From Ptychodera flava (Eukaryota > Hemichordata > Enteropneusta > Ptychoderidae): 64,000 bases of DNA. This document shows positions 12,036 through 23,520 of the stretch, one piece after another (the first letter of the stretch is position 1; the number at the start of each line of letters is the position of its first letter). Where the stretch lies: the NCBI RefSeq assembly GCF_041260155.1, contig NC_091931.1, positions 20,006,166 to 20,070,165 of the forward strand, written 5' to 3'. The position numbers and the translations under genes are program-made. Below the pieces are notes generated by a model that did not search any database, was not told the DNA's origin, and saw only the letters and a list, made by a program, of their open reading frames with translations.

Positions 12036-15000
12036 CTACAAGATCGGTCGATTCCAAACCCATACATTGTGATTTCATACAACGAAATGGTAGTTAAATC
12101 ATGTATTCACTTTTTTGAAGGTTTTGCGAACCGATGAAAAATCTCGTCAACAAACTGATATAAATAACAAAAAATAAACGTGAAAAATACTAAGTTGGCA
12201 AACCATGGAGGCGGAAGAGGGGGGTCAACGCTATTTCAAAACTGGTAGACCAACCGGCAAGAGAACTGTGAGGAAATAATAAAAAAGCGACACGAAAACA
12301 AAATTAAAAGTAAAAAATAGAAGGTAAGACTAAAAACGTGAAAAATTAAATTTGTAGCTACGACCATCCGGCGTGATCACTAGCATGGAGGAGATCACCT
12401 TGATAAGCCATGGAGGTAGTAGCTTCAAGTTGGTCAACGCTTGAATTCATGGCAAACCAACACGTGAACAATTGACTGGCGGGTCCCACCATCAGGCGTC
12501 AATGTTCTCAATAATGGTCATTGAGCAATTATTACCGACTTGCACATAATAACCGGAGACAATGTTGAAGTGTTGATGAATATCCATCCGGGATGTTTCG
12601 AACTGTGATCCAGCCTCTGTCTCTTCCCGTGCATACGGCCCATCTGCATCAAAATAATGGAGTAAAGAAAATCATAAGATCATGTTAAGATGTTAGATCA
12701 GGCAAGTCATGTGTTACGAAGTTTCTGAAATTTATAAATGGTTTAAAACGCTATTGTAATCCTACTTCTCTGCGTGGTGTCATTATTTGTTTATTTGATT
12801 TGTTGAGAACACTTTACAATCCTTCTCAGTCATTAGACATTTTATGAAGCCTTCTTTCCATCTTCCCTTAAGAGAAACTTTACATTGTCATGTCAGAATG
12901 AATAATCGAAAACATTGACTTTTGTTTAAAGAAAATTTCTTCCCTGCCATCCTTCGTGAGACGAAACTACCGACTTTGTATCCGACTTCGTGTGCGTATG
13001 AACGCCGGTTGCCATGGCATTCGTTTATCAGTTCATCCACTTATCAGTTAATGTATCCATTCATCTAAATCCCCAAAGCACCTATCCATACACATACTCC
13101 CCACGTGCTTACATAATATGTACATCCACAAACATATACAAATATACCTCCATTCATCAATCTGTCCATCCATCCATCAATCAATCAATCAATCGGTCGA
13201 TCGATAGATCGATCGATCAATTATCCATCCATCCATCCATTCATCCATCCATCCATACGTACGTATGCATGTATACTTAAAAGTATATGCAATTGCATGC
13301 ATTTGAAAACTAAAGTCAACTTTTTCCTTCGATCAGTATTTATTATGTGTCTTACCTGTGCAAAAGTCATGTAGGCCTATGTTTCGAAGTATTCCAACCA
13401 AAGACTTGCCTCGCCTTTCACACCGTTTGAATTCCGCACTCAGAAGGTCTGACAGTGAGCTTTCTCGAATGTGTCTGCACATGCGTTGACTGACACTGGT
13501 ACAGTGCAAACAAATATTTGTCACTACGTCCATTCCCCGAATAGCTACCTGGAGATGGATTTTACCAGTGTGCAGAAGATGCAGAAGATTTGCGAATGCT
13601 TCAGCGACACCCAAATCTGCAAGGAAGTCGCCATACATTTGCCGAACGTTCTCATTTTCGGTCTTCTGAAACGGCATCAGTAAGTTGGTTTCCATCTCGG
13701 TAAGTAGCTCCTCCACCATGTAAGTGTGATTACACCTATCTATGTTTATGACGGTGTTCCTCATGCATTTGAGGGTGATATCTTCAGAAATCAGCCCGGT
13801 GGATCCGCTCGTGTTCATTTCTGTGTGTGAAAGTAGAAGAAAAGTGACAAATTTTCGAACAAGCGTAATTTATATGACTACATACTGTAATCAAAAAGAG
13901 TGCAACAATTGCCATTCCAAAATCTACGGCATTTTTGCCATGCCTTTGAAACCGATCGTTTCTTTACTGGAGGGAATGGTTGTGTTTTTCCAAGTTTCGG
14001 CCTACTTGATAACTTGCAGATATTTTGGGACAAACAAACAAACAAACCAAACTTCATGTTCTGTGCATTGCTAATGTATTAGAATCTGTTGTATATTCTG
14101 CTGTTCTGCACAGCTGTCGTTGGAAAGCCGTCTCACCACTGGGTATTGCAGGCAATATTCGTCTAGGAGTTATGATCAATAGGTGCCATGTATTATTATT
14201 TTTTATTTCACAAGTTGCACCTGTGTCGTGTTTGTGCCTATTACTTCACCCTCACAATCTCTGTATAGTATTTCAAAGAAAACGGTGAATATCTGTTAAT
14301 TGCCCTCTCTAACCCCCTTCATTACTTTGTTCTACCGATCACCAACGCGTCTTTTACCTTATGAGCTGCTGAGTTATTGGGTCAGTAGAACAAATCATGT
14401 CTGAGTTATTGGGTCAGTAGAACAAATCATGTCTATGAACAAATTAATGAAGGGGGTTAGGGAGGGCAATGAACAGATAAGGACTGTTTTCTTTGAAATA
14501 CTATACAGAGATAGCGAGAGTAAAGTAATACGCACACACAGCACAGGTAAGGCTTTTGTCCACAACAGAGTATATACCTTAGCCATGTCCTGGGCTAAAA
14601 AGATTTGTTACACGATTGGAACTAATTTGGGATAATTGGATGGTGACGTAATGTCGATTTTATTTGCAAATGTGAGCTCCTCTGCTTTTCTTTTTAAGTT
14701 ACACACTTGTTTTTATGAGTAATTTGTAAAATCGCAACATTCAACTACAGGGCACCTGACATTTTTGAGAAATTTGAAAAATATAAAGATCCAATTATCC
14801 CAAATTAGTTCCTAATTCTCGCGAGTGCCAATCTAGTACACCAGCCATTTTCGCGTTCGTTTGGAAAAGACGATATAAAAAATTCACAATTCGCCCCCAC
14901 ACTGCAGAAATATAAATGGTTTCAGGATCATGTATACTTTACAGTTCTGAAAGGTGAAAATATATAATTGTGATTTTGCCATAGTGTCAGTATTCACATA

Positions 15001-17180
15001 TTCACATATTCCTATTCTGCTTTTTTATGTCGGTATTCGGATCTTGTGAGCTCAGAAATACAAAAACGAAACAAAACAAAACAAAACGAAAAGAAAAATT
15101 CAACAAGAAAGCTGTATTTATACAGTTGTAGACTACCAAACCCACCTGCTATTGAGACCTTCTCGACTGAACCTGAAAAATCAACCACGCCGTACATTTG
15201 GCAATTTCGGCCTATCAAATCCACCAGGCAGCAACGAAGTAATTGCCCATTGAACCAGAAGAGAACGTAGCTGTCGTCCGTTATTCCTATACCCACTCTG
15301 TCATCAGCCTGAATTTAAAATTGTAAACAAAAACATATATATCGGCATAGATTCGCTTTTAGGGTAGAACGCGCCTCGGGGACAGATGTTCGGGCTCTCA
15401 AACTTTTACAATTCTTTTCTGATCTGCCACTTGTGGGGGTTCATTTTAAAGTTCTCGGCGTAGAAAACTTTTCACTGTCTTAGTCTTTCGAAAATCGAAA
15501 ATTGTATTCCTCTTTATAGAGTTAACACAGGGATGGCGGCCATTTTGAATTTCAACAATCGGTAAATCTTAGGTAAGTTGTATCTCTAGTACTAAAAGTT
15601 GCACGATGACCCCCAATTTTTATTCTTGATTTTGAAAGAGAGTGGTTTAAATATTCCTCAAGGAAAAATTGAGCAAAAGTTTGTCTTTCACTTTCGAGGC
15701 GCATACTACCTTTAAGAGACGAAGCTGTAGCTTGGGTGATATTTTCATTACGTTTTTCAAGAAAACAAGTAAACTTTCTTCGTATTCTTGGCCTTCCTAC
15801 CTCTGAGCATTTTACAGTATGTGAGGTTACTGTTGACACACTTGTATTCAGAGCTGAAATTCAGATGTAAACTATAGCAAAATGTTCATTACGTATATCG
15901 AATACTTGGCAGCTCTATATGATTTTGGAAGAACAATCAATATTTTACGAGCAGAATAAAGATAACGAAGACTATATTAAAAGTTATAGCAATGGTTCTT
16001 TACTTAAACAGCTAGAGTTATGCAACTTTACAATGTAATGCATACAGAAGTGACACTTTGTCGTCAACAATATGGATTGACGAGAGAACAGGATCAAGAT
16101 ACGTACAGCGTATGTGTCCAACATTGAGTTTATACACTACGGTGGGCCCACCTTGTATAGTGTGTTTAGTGCACACACACTGTATCAGGCCTTGAATATC
16201 AAACTAAAATCTTCACACTAACAGGAGAAGCTCATCCAAACAAGAGTTGACATAGGGTGTCATTGGTATGTCATCCCGTTAAAGGTATACTGTCACCTGT
16301 TCAAATTTTGCCACAGTTACCATGGAAAGAGAAAATCTAACCAATATTCACAGATTTTAAGCGGTTGGCAGCTTTTTAAAAACAACGCCCTCACATGGGC
16401 ATTTTGAATACCAAGGAACGCCCCTTTGACCATATATGGGCATATTTAGATTAAAGGTGACTGTATACCTTTAAATAGCTTCCCAAACTTAATATTTTTA
16501 CATCGTTGGTCTTTCCGAGGCTTATTTTTCACTTCGTCTTATTCGAACACAAAACCTATACATATTACTTTGCTTCTTTAACTACAATAACGTGACCGAA
16601 AATTTTACCTTACAGTTTCCAAGGTCAACTTCAAAGTTTCCGATCGCGTTACCGTTCTTGAAGATTTGCTTTCCACACCACAGGTACGTGAGTCCTTCGG
16701 CACAATCTGCCATGTACGCCGGAAACTGAAAATTCTCAGGCGAGTTTGTCGTCAAACCAATTCTTATCCCTCCGTGCCAAGTGTCTGTCTTAGCATCCAA
16801 GACAATTTCAAAGACTTTGCCGGGTACGAGTGGTTTGTTCGTCAATGTTACGGCATTGTTGATCTTTCTGAAAAAGAAGGAGAAGGAAAAAAAAATAAAG
16901 AAAAAAAATATATATATACAGTGCTCGATGCGAAAAGCAGTACGTTACAAATAATAACACAAATTACTTCAAGTACTAAGTAATAATATCTGTTACTTAA
17001 GTTTCATGCATCCCGCAATCTTTAGACAGACGTGAAAGGATTTTTAACTCTACAATCTCATTTTTCCAAACCATATAAATGAGCGTGTAGAGCTAAACAT
17101 TCTTTCATTTCTGTCTGAAGATTGCGGGATGCATGAAACTTAAGTAACAGATATTATTACTTTGAACTCGAGATAACTTG

Positions 17181-17232
<52 letters not shown>

Positions 17233-19245
17233 TTTACTTGCGAATTTTCATGATTTTCATGATGCACATAGCTTTTTAAGAGAAGATTGGTGCTCCCTTA
17301 AATTATTCGAGAACCCCCCCTAGAATAAGAAATAGGCTAGTTATAGAAATGACAAGGAATCGTCCCTCTTTTACCTACCTTTATGTTTCGAATGAAATGT
17401 GTATCGAAAGAAATTATTTATAATTTGTTTTAAAGTGATCAGCGAATCTGCATCACTCAAAAACATGCTCTTCTCAAACTGAAACAACGGACGCGTTTTC
17501 TATGAGCTAGCTCATGAGTTCATTTTTTTTGCCATGGCAAGCGTGTGTGATGAGTGTGCATTGCATGGCCCCAAGAGCACTATGTCTCATAGACTAACTT
17601 TGCCGTGATCTTGAGCACCGTCGTTCCCGAGTTGACAATCTTGACGTTTGAGCCACATCTTTCATGGAACCTGTAATGTCCATCACCCGAAAACTGTGGG
17701 ATAAGTCGACATATGTGTTCCACTGGTAAAATTGCATCTGTTGAAGTGGAAGATAAGAGCACGTGCGTATTTAGGAGAAAGATATATGAATCGCCGTTGG
17801 GAACGTATTGCAACTTGATAGAATTCTTTGCACCTGAAGTAACCTTGGTTCATTTGCTTTCTGGCTTCGATAAGTGTAAGTGAAAAAAGAGTTTACGTCA
17901 TGAATATATAAATTTCCATACTAAGGACAACAAGTTAGCTATCATTAAAGGAATGCCGTAAACCACATGCTGAAGTCATGCCTGGGTGACTTGTATGATG
18001 GCCACTGGAATTAAGGTAGAATGCGCCTCGGGGACAGATATTTGGACTCTAAAACTTTTACAATTCTTTTCTGGTAAACCACTTGTGGGGGCTCATTCTA
18101 AAGCTCTGTGTGAGAAAAATTTTCACTGTCTTAGTTTTTAGAAAATCGAAAATGTTTATTTTTCTCCATAGAGTTAACACTGCAGGTATGGCGGCCATTT
18201 TAAATTTCAAATATGATCAGTAAATCTTGGGTAATTTGTTTCTCTAGTACCGAAATTTGCGCGGCGACCCCGATGCGTTTATTCTTGATTTTGAAAGAGA
18301 ATAGGCCTAATTGAAAGAGTCCATGAGGAAAGTTTGAGCAAAAGTTTAAGTCTTTCACTTTCAAGGCGCATACTACCTTAACCACCTGGAACGTTTCACT
18401 GAGGAGCAAGGGTACGTTAAAGCGCATTTACTCCTGGAGTGTGAATTCGAACGTAACCTGCCATTGGTACTACCGTGGACGAAGTTTAGTGCCAAGCTTG
18501 ATGCATACGCTTCAGGATGGCTATGCAGCTATACTTATAGAGAGGTCTGTAATTCCCTTTTTGGCTATCGATGTAATAGTCTATAAGCAGTGCTGTAGAC
18601 TGACTTACGTTGACACACGCATCCAAGGCCACATATCTTGAAAGGCTAGATTTCAGCTTGATCCAAGAATTATTCTCTTTCATTTCAATTTTGATACATT
18701 TAAAAAACATGTCACATAATACCTACAAGCATGTTCAGTTGTGTAGTTGCATTTACACAGGGATAAATTTGCAGATTTACAGAGATAAACCATACTGGTG
18801 TCAACATGCCTTGGTGTAAACAATCTAGTGTCACAAACAGAGCTCTGAAGGATAGGAGTAGGGTTGCATACCTCCGGCGCCCAGATACCTCATCCTTATT
18901 TCACAGTCGTTCTGTGTTGTGCTTGCAGCAATGTAAAGTGGGCGAATGGGGGTATGGGGTAAATTGTTGAATGCCACGCCAAGGTTAGTGCCATCCACGA
19001 TGAAACTGGATTGGAGACGGAGACAAAAAATCAGGCTAATTGTAGTTATTGATTATATGTTACCGTGATATTTGTTATTCATCGTTTCTTACGGTCATTT
19101 TTATTCTACCCATAAATTAAAATGAGGCGGTCACAGGTGAATCGATTTGTATTATTAGTGTAAAATGGATGAGTGATTGATCAATGGGCCGATGAATGAA
19201 TTAATAGACCAATGAATATAGAAGCAAGCATGCCCATTGAATGAA

Positions 19246-19308
<63 letters not shown>

Positions 19309-20930
19309 AATTAGGAAAGAAGAAAGAAAGGGAAACACTATTCTTGGTTTCTTTTCGTTTCATCCTAACACCGTAAAAGATTCAACAAGAAAATTTAATT
19401 GAAGCTATAATTGCACGTCTATATTAGGCATAGGTTTCTGCATACCCAACGCGAAATCTATGAAAAGTCAAATTCAATTATGAAACGATGAGGGAATTAT
19501 TCAAAGTAAGTTAGCTGGAAAATTAAGATGGAAAAAAAATTAAGAAACTTCACGTTATCGATTATGACAAGATGAAGTTCTATTTCTGGCTTTGGTCACC
19601 CGTCCCCTCAAGTATGATGAAGCTCCAACGGCATCAATATTAAAAACAGAAATAAAAATGCGTATTGTTGTGAAAATTGAACGCAATCTTACCTGAGGGT
19701 GCCTTTATCAGCCTCAAGGAGAATGCGGAAAGTGTCATGGAACTGAATGACGGAGTTGTACGGTCCAACCTCTACACCATCATGGATTAGCGTCCCAGAA
19801 TGAATGTTCAATCCCCAGGATTCTGATGAGTTTCCCACGAGATTTGTATGACCTTCGAACGACCTTGTTTGTAAAGCAGTCGCTACCCCAACCATGGCAC
19901 ATCTGTCTCTCATACCGCAACGACAAGGCCAATGAATCTCGAACAGGTGTGTCCCGTCGCTGTAAGATTCCTTTCCCCGAATAAGTTCTGTACGGTCTAG
20001 CTTGTCGTCAACATACTTAGCTGTCACGCAGTCGTCTAATTTCGCAAAGTTTACAGAGTGTTTGAAGTCCCAGGCATGATCAATCTGCCTGCCAGTGGGA
20101 GAAGATCGAGTGGTATCGAGGTCATCCAAGGTCAATGCCGGGGTCAGTGACATTTCTGTCAGCTGGACCTTTCGCTCGCTGAAGTTAATGGTGTGTCGTT
20201 CGTATGCACTAAACTCATATATGTTGTGTTCTCTGATTCTCCAATGTTGAAAGCAATAAGTATGGCCTAAATGCGCTACAAAATGGAAAACAAAAGATAG
20301 CTAGTCATCACAAACACTAGCGAGCAAAACCGTCGCCACATGACCATATGAGAAGTACGTTTTATTAGAACTATCATTGTTATAAATTGCGTATGTACAT
20401 TTATTGTTGTCCCACCATGATTTCTATTACTGGCGAAAATGCTTGAATATCGCTCATGCGCAATGCAACATGCCGGGTCAAAGGTATAAATGTTTGTTTA
20501 CAAACAAGGGGATTTAATGGCTGTCGGCGAGATCCTAAATCTATAAAAGCGGCACGGAAGCAGTGAAACGTACAGTACAATAAAGCCATTGTTAATTGCT
20601 CCTCCTTGGTTTTGAGTTTTGTGATATTTAAGAAAACGATGGCCAGGTTTCTCCATTGACTGTCTTTGTGACAAGCTCACAGCATAATATACACCATCAA
20701 ATCACCGCCTTGACGTTTATGCTTATATGCAGCACAATTCAACCAGAGTCCAAAATTTACGCATGTCAGTCTACCAGGTGTTCGTTAACAACACTGTAAA
20801 AAATCTGCTGCAAATTGTAATAATATACTTACACTTTTTGTGGTGAAATTCGTCGGAATAGTGAGGAATTTCGCACTGCGTATTTACCTGGTCAGATCTA
20901 AAGAGTCCATTTAATAAGGGAATCTCCCGT
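11905..20930 (-). CDS. SPRY + Neuralized-homology-repeat (NHR) protein
   Basis: Nine exons (minus strand, 5' to 3'): 20930-20833 (tentative), 20275-19693, 19005-18872, 17833-17599, 16867-16609, 15308-15146, 13820-13356, 12643-12536, 12035-11905. All junctions have GT-AG sites and agreeing phases; the eight firm exons encode about 691 residues ending in TGA. Domain order: a short Cys/His-containing N-terminal stretch; an SPSB-like SPRY domain; an NHR domain split over three exons; a mostly helical segment; and an acidic Ser-rich C-terminus. SPRY and NHR domains bind partner proteins, often as substrate receptors of ubiquitin ligases (SPSB, Neuralized). I see no RING finger or SOCS box, so a ligase role is inference only. 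The 5' end and start codon are unresolved and must lie right of 20930. Introns hold a microsatellite and several TTAA-flanked miniature transposons. I know no named gene with exactly this architecture. Confidence 0.85.
12536..12643 (-). CDS. SPRY/NHR gene, penultimate exon
   Basis: 108 nt between acceptor TTTTGATGCAG and donor G|GTAATAAT, phase 1 at both ends. It encodes DGPYAREETEAGSQFETSRM then DIHQHFNIVSGYYVQV. No known domain was recognised. Confidence 0.75.
12644..13150. other. Intron sequence, nothing recognised
   Basis: Lies within the intron 12644-13355 of the SPRY/NHR gene. The remainder of that intron is a degenerate microsatellite. Confidence 0.6.
13155..13265. repeat. (TCCA)n/(TCAA)n/(TCGA)n degenerate microsatellite
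   Basis: Stepwise-drifted tetranucleotide repeats (ATCC, ATCA, GATC, then ATCC again) in an intron of the SPRY/NHR gene. Confidence 0.9.
13356..13820 (-). CDS. SPRY/NHR gene, helical-region exon
   Basis: 465 nt, acceptor TTTCACACACAG, donor ACAG|GTAAGA, phase 1 at both ends. It encodes about 155 residues, including VRQMYGDFLADLGVAEAFAN and GMDVVTNICLHCTSVSQRMC. The pattern of Leu/Ala-rich helices with short turns resembles an ARM-like or death-fold-like helical bundle, but I cannot assign a family. Confidence 0.85.
14135..14565. repeat. Fold-back repeat, copy 2 (unit 'atgatcaata..tgccatg')
   Basis: The same words as at 4955-5575 (GGCAATATTC, ACCTGTGTCGTG, CTGTATAGTATTTCAAAG), forward at about 14150-14330 and inverted at about 14440-14560. 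It lies in an intron of the SPRY/NHR gene. Confidence 0.5.
14609..14811. mobile_element. MITE with ACACGATTGGAACTAATTTG terminal repeats, copy 1
   Basis: About 200 bp, the same family as 53199-53411 but with the internal part in opposite orientation. The left terminal repeat is well kept; the right one is truncated after CCCAAATTAGTTCC. Intronic. Confidence 0.75.
15146..15308 (-). CDS. SPRY/NHR gene, NHR C-terminal third
   Basis: 163 nt, acceptor TTTAAATTCAG, donor GCAG|GTGGGT. It encodes ADDRVGIGITDDSYVLFWFN then GQLLRCCLVDLIGRNCQMYG. This matches the late NHR pattern (V-G-[IV] ... F-x-[FV]-N-G ... Y-x-V-V-D). Phase 0 in, phase 1 out. Confidence 0.88.
15363..15710 (+). mobile_element. M1 MITE copy 1 (GGTAGAACGCGCCTCGGGG)
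   Basis: About 350 bp from GGTAGAACGCGCCTCGGG to GAGGCGCATACTACC, with an internal GGCGGCCATTTTGAA. It is flanked by imperfect TTAA-like sites. Intronic in the SPRY/NHR gene. Confidence 0.9.
16283..16470. mobile_element. TTAA-flanked MITE (AGGTATACTGTCACCT)
   Basis: 188 bp with terminal inverted repeats AGGTATACTGTCACCT and AGGTGACTGTATACCT, directly flanked by TTAA on both sides. This is a piggyBac-type target site. Intronic, 139 bp from the exon at 16609. Confidence 0.85.
16609..16867 (-). CDS. SPRY/NHR gene, NHR core exon
   Basis: 259 nt, acceptor CTTCTTTTTCAG, donor AAG|GTAAAA. It encodes KINNAVTLTNKPLVPGKVFE then IVLDAKTDTWHGGIRIGLTT and ENFQFPAYM. LTNKPL, the V/F-E-I-x-L-D strand and the W-x-G-x-I-x-I-G-L-T-T strand are hallmark NHR features. 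Confidence 0.93.
16978..17162. mobile_element. Palindromic MITE (AAGTAATAATATCTGTTACT)
   Basis: About 185 bp. Arms of about 60 bp (AAGTAATAATATCTGTTACT, then TTTCATGCATCCCGCAATCTT) are inverted around an AT-rich loop. Intronic in the SPRY/NHR gene, followed by a TA microsatellite at 17188-17231. Confidence 0.82.
17188..17231. repeat. (TA)n microsatellite
   Basis: About 44 bp of TA repeat in an intron of the SPRY/NHR gene. Confidence 0.95.
17599..17833 (-). CDS. SPRY/NHR gene, linker and NHR start exon
   Basis: 235 nt, acceptor GTTACTTCAG, donor AAA|GTTAGT. It encodes GAKNSIKLQYVPNGDSYIFL and continues to FHERCGSNVKIVNSGTT, the typical NHR opening (F-H-x-x-C-G-x-N-V). The donor GTTAGT is weaker than its neighbours but gives exact frame continuity into the next exon. 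Confidence 0.88.
18015..18377 (+). mobile_element. M1 MITE copy 2, with TTAA duplication
   Basis: The clearest M1 copy: GGTAGAATGCGCCTCGGGG to AGGCGCATACTACC, flanked by TTAA at 18011-18014 and 18378-18381. It carries the internal ATGGCGGCCATTTT motif. Intronic. Confidence 0.93.
18872..19005 (-). CDS. SPRY/NHR gene, SPRY C-terminal exon
   Basis: 134 nt, acceptor side CAG|TTTCATC, donor GGAG|GTATGC. It encodes FIVDGTNLGVAFNNLPHTPI then RPLYIAASTTQNDCEIRMRY and LGAG. CEIRMRYLG matches the C-terminal SPRY strand of SPSB proteins. Confidence 0.92.
19241..19309. repeat. (AAAT)n microsatellite
   Basis: About 69 bp of AAAT repeat in an intron of the SPRY/NHR gene. Confidence 0.96.
19693..20275 (-). 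CDS. SPRY/NHR gene, SPRY N-terminal exon
   Basis: 583 nt, acceptor CATTTTGTAG, donor CTCAG|GTAAGA. The first ~45 residues (HTYCFQHWRIREHNIYEFSA) are of unknown type. SPRY follows from HAWDFKHSVNFAKLDD through ELIRGKESYSDGTHLFEIHW, MVGVATALQ and LVGNSSESWGLNI to ADKGTLS. The SESWG and D/A-x-x-G-T-L-S-F motifs are those of SPSB-type SPRY domains. Confidence 0.92.
20833..20930 (-). CDS. Candidate upstream exon of the SPRY/NHR gene
   Basis: 98 nt between acceptor TTTATTTATATAG and donor AAGT|GTAAGT. It encodes REIPLLNGLFRSDQVNTQCE then IPHYSDEFHHKK, and joins the 20275 exon in the correct phase (T + CG = Ser). It has no start codon, so a further upstream exon is needed. The alternative reading is that the TATATA is a promoter element. 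Confidence 0.45.
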
Positions 20931-21227
20931 CTATATAAATAAATGTCACGTCATCACTAAGGCACCAGTACGGGCTGTCAAACGTACCACTCGTCGGCAT
21001 AACTTGAGATCCATAGCTACAGTGTTTCGTCGTTATTTTGTTGAATCGGAAATAAAATAAATAAAGAGATGATGGCGGACGTAGTATGGCGGAAAATACA
21101 TGCCATCGCACGACGGACACTGCATGCAGACAATACTTGCTCTGAATGTTTAAATTCTTTGTGAACTAGCAATAATGTCGCTGAAAGAATTATGAAATGG
21201 AAGTAGTGACAGAGAAGATGACAATGG

Positions 21228-21325
21228 TCATTGACATGATGATGATGATGATGTTGGTGTTCAGAGTGATGCTGCTAACGGTGATGTCAATGATGATGAT
21301 GATGATAATAATGATGATAAATGTG
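21228..21325. repeat. (ATG)n low-complexity stretch
   Basis: ATGATG-rich sequence. The Met-rich plus-strand open frame here is a repeat translation. Confidence 0.85.
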
Positions 21326-21678
21326 GTGATAGTGTTTACAAAGATGGTGAGTAGCGGTCACATCATAGGCATGCATGTAGCGTTGATAATTATGGTAAGG
21401 TTTTCAACGTTGTTGGGATAGACAACGATCTACCATGTGGCTCGGCAAGAAGAAAACGATGTCAGAGATGCAAAGGAGAATAATAAATGCTTCAAATGGT
21501 ACCTTATGGTTTCATTTCATAAATGACTATGCTCTCCAGAGTTCAACGCTGGTCCAGCAAGACCTTCGAGGGTCTATGACAAACCACAAGTCGTTTTAAT
21601 GACAAAGTATCCACAATAAGAAGGAATTCACATGTACTTTGCTAACTGTTGTTAATGATAGTAATTTTATATTCATTA

Positions 21679-23033
21679 GTAAGGGTACCGGAAATCGACG
21701 AGTGCGGAGCCAAGTGAGGGCTCTCACAATCGAAGTGCAAGTGAATGTAAGGGCTTGAAATCAGGGCCCTCACTTTCAAAGAGCGAGCGATAGTGAGGGT
21801 CTGTACATTATTAGTGCTGGTCAGCATTTATCTGTTGATCGAATGAAAACTTACGATCAAAGTCACTGCTAAAAACGCAATAGGATCTCCATGGAGGTAC
21901 AGTGCTGACTGTGAGCGAACGGCTGAGTGAATTTATCGAAACACGTATTTCCAAACACTAAGAAGTGGATATATTCGTCCAAATAAAAATATGAATAAGG
22001 GAGCCGTCATAATTTACAGCCTGGGGGTCGGAGGAATTTCATCTGAAACTCTGAAATTTCGAGTAACCCCCCTGCCAACCATGATGACTTTGAGTAACCC
22101 CCTCTCTAACTCAGAATTTTGAATCACGAAATTCAGTATCAACACCCAAATCCAAACTTAGAGATTCACTCGACATCTTAGAAAGTGAATGCATTATGAT
22201 GGTTTGTTATTCAAAACTACGTCAAACAGCGAATTCGTTGGTCTGGAAAAAGATACGAATTTCACTTGGCTGCCGTTAGCCACGAACCGGTGTGGTCTAT
22301 GTCGTTGCTCCAAAATCATACCATGTTCAATATCAAACTCATGCATGCAAAACGAGAACATCCCTGAAATATTGCATCCTTAATTTGTCTCGAAAGCCAG
22401 TTAACTTCTTGACTGGAGACATGTCACGGCTATGAGCAAGTTGTCACCATCGAACGTTTTTCCTTCTGATGGACGTATTGGAATGTAACTTCCTGCGCAA
22501 AATATTGAATGGCAAAATTAATTTCTCCGTTAAGAAAGTTTACGTTTACTGGGGTTGGAGTCAACATTTGTCCAGTCGTACGTCGTGGACGTACATGTAA
22601 GAAGAGTTGCTCTCATGGGTTGCTTTTTTAACGTCATGATACAAAACACGAAAAGATTTATGAAAAAGACGTAAGTGAAACAGGTCATGATCTGCCGTGC
22701 CGCATGTACATTCCGGGATGTACACGGCCATCATCACACGTGTAATCCGATATTACACACAGTAATACACTCAGCCATTCGCTCATACACAGCGCTGCGT
22801 CGCAGCCTATTATACTTCTTGGACGTCGTATCGCTTTTTAGCAAATTTAGGAGTGACCCGGGAAGAGTGACTTTGATTGCATTAAAGTTTTATCAGATCT
22901 AGGTGAAAGTCACACCCTCACTATCGCTCGCTCTTTGAAAGTGAGGGCCTTCACTTCAAGCCCTCCGTTTGCTAGCAATTCGATTGTGAGAGCCCCCATT
23001 TGCCCCGCACTTGTCGATTTCCGGTACCCTTAC
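21679..23033. mobile_element. DNA transposon with ~130-bp terminal inverted repeats
   Basis: 1,355 bp. The left end GTAAGGGTACCGGAAATCGA and the right end TTCCGGTACCCTTAC are inverted, and similarity extends about 130 bp inward (for example CCTCACTTTCAAAGAGCGAG). No transposase was recognised between the arms. The target duplication is not clear. Confidence 0.82.
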
Positions 23034-23164
23034 ACACCTCCATTAATTAGAATTGGTAACAATGCTGACGGTATCAAATGTCATATCTTAGGTTGCTCTC
23101 TACATTCTTTGCTGAACTCTTGAGTAGAACAACGGTCACAAGCCTGTGCAACTGTTATCCCTGT

Positions 23165-23520
23165 TATATTTCTTCCTAGGGTTGTTAATAATGAGTTTCT
23201 ATGCGACAAGGAGGGCTGATCGTTAAAAATTCAAATGAATCTCTAGGCCCACTTGATATTTCTTCCTGAGGTTATTAATACTGAGTTTCTATGCGACGGG
23301 GTTGGGTAATTAAATAATATGAATCTCGAGGCCCACTTGATATTTCTTCCAGCGGTTAATACTGAGTTTCTGTGCGACCGGGGGGGGGGGGGGGTGATTA
23401 CAATCAAGTGTATCTCTAGGCCCAGTAGACTCATATTTCTTCCTAAGGTTAGTACTGAGTTTCTGTGCGGGGTGGGGGGGGGGGTGTGATTAAAATCAAG
23501 TGAATCTCTAGTTCCCACTA
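23165..23520. repeat. ~90-bp tandem repeat, about four units
   Basis: The unit contains TATTTCTTCC, GTTAATACTGAGTTTCTGTG, a G-run (up to 13 G) and GAATCTCTAGGCCCA. The G-run length differs between units. Confidence 0.85.

Noticed and set aside
21197-21421. Met-rich plus-strand frame
   Set aside because: Translation of an ATG trinucleotide-rich stretch.
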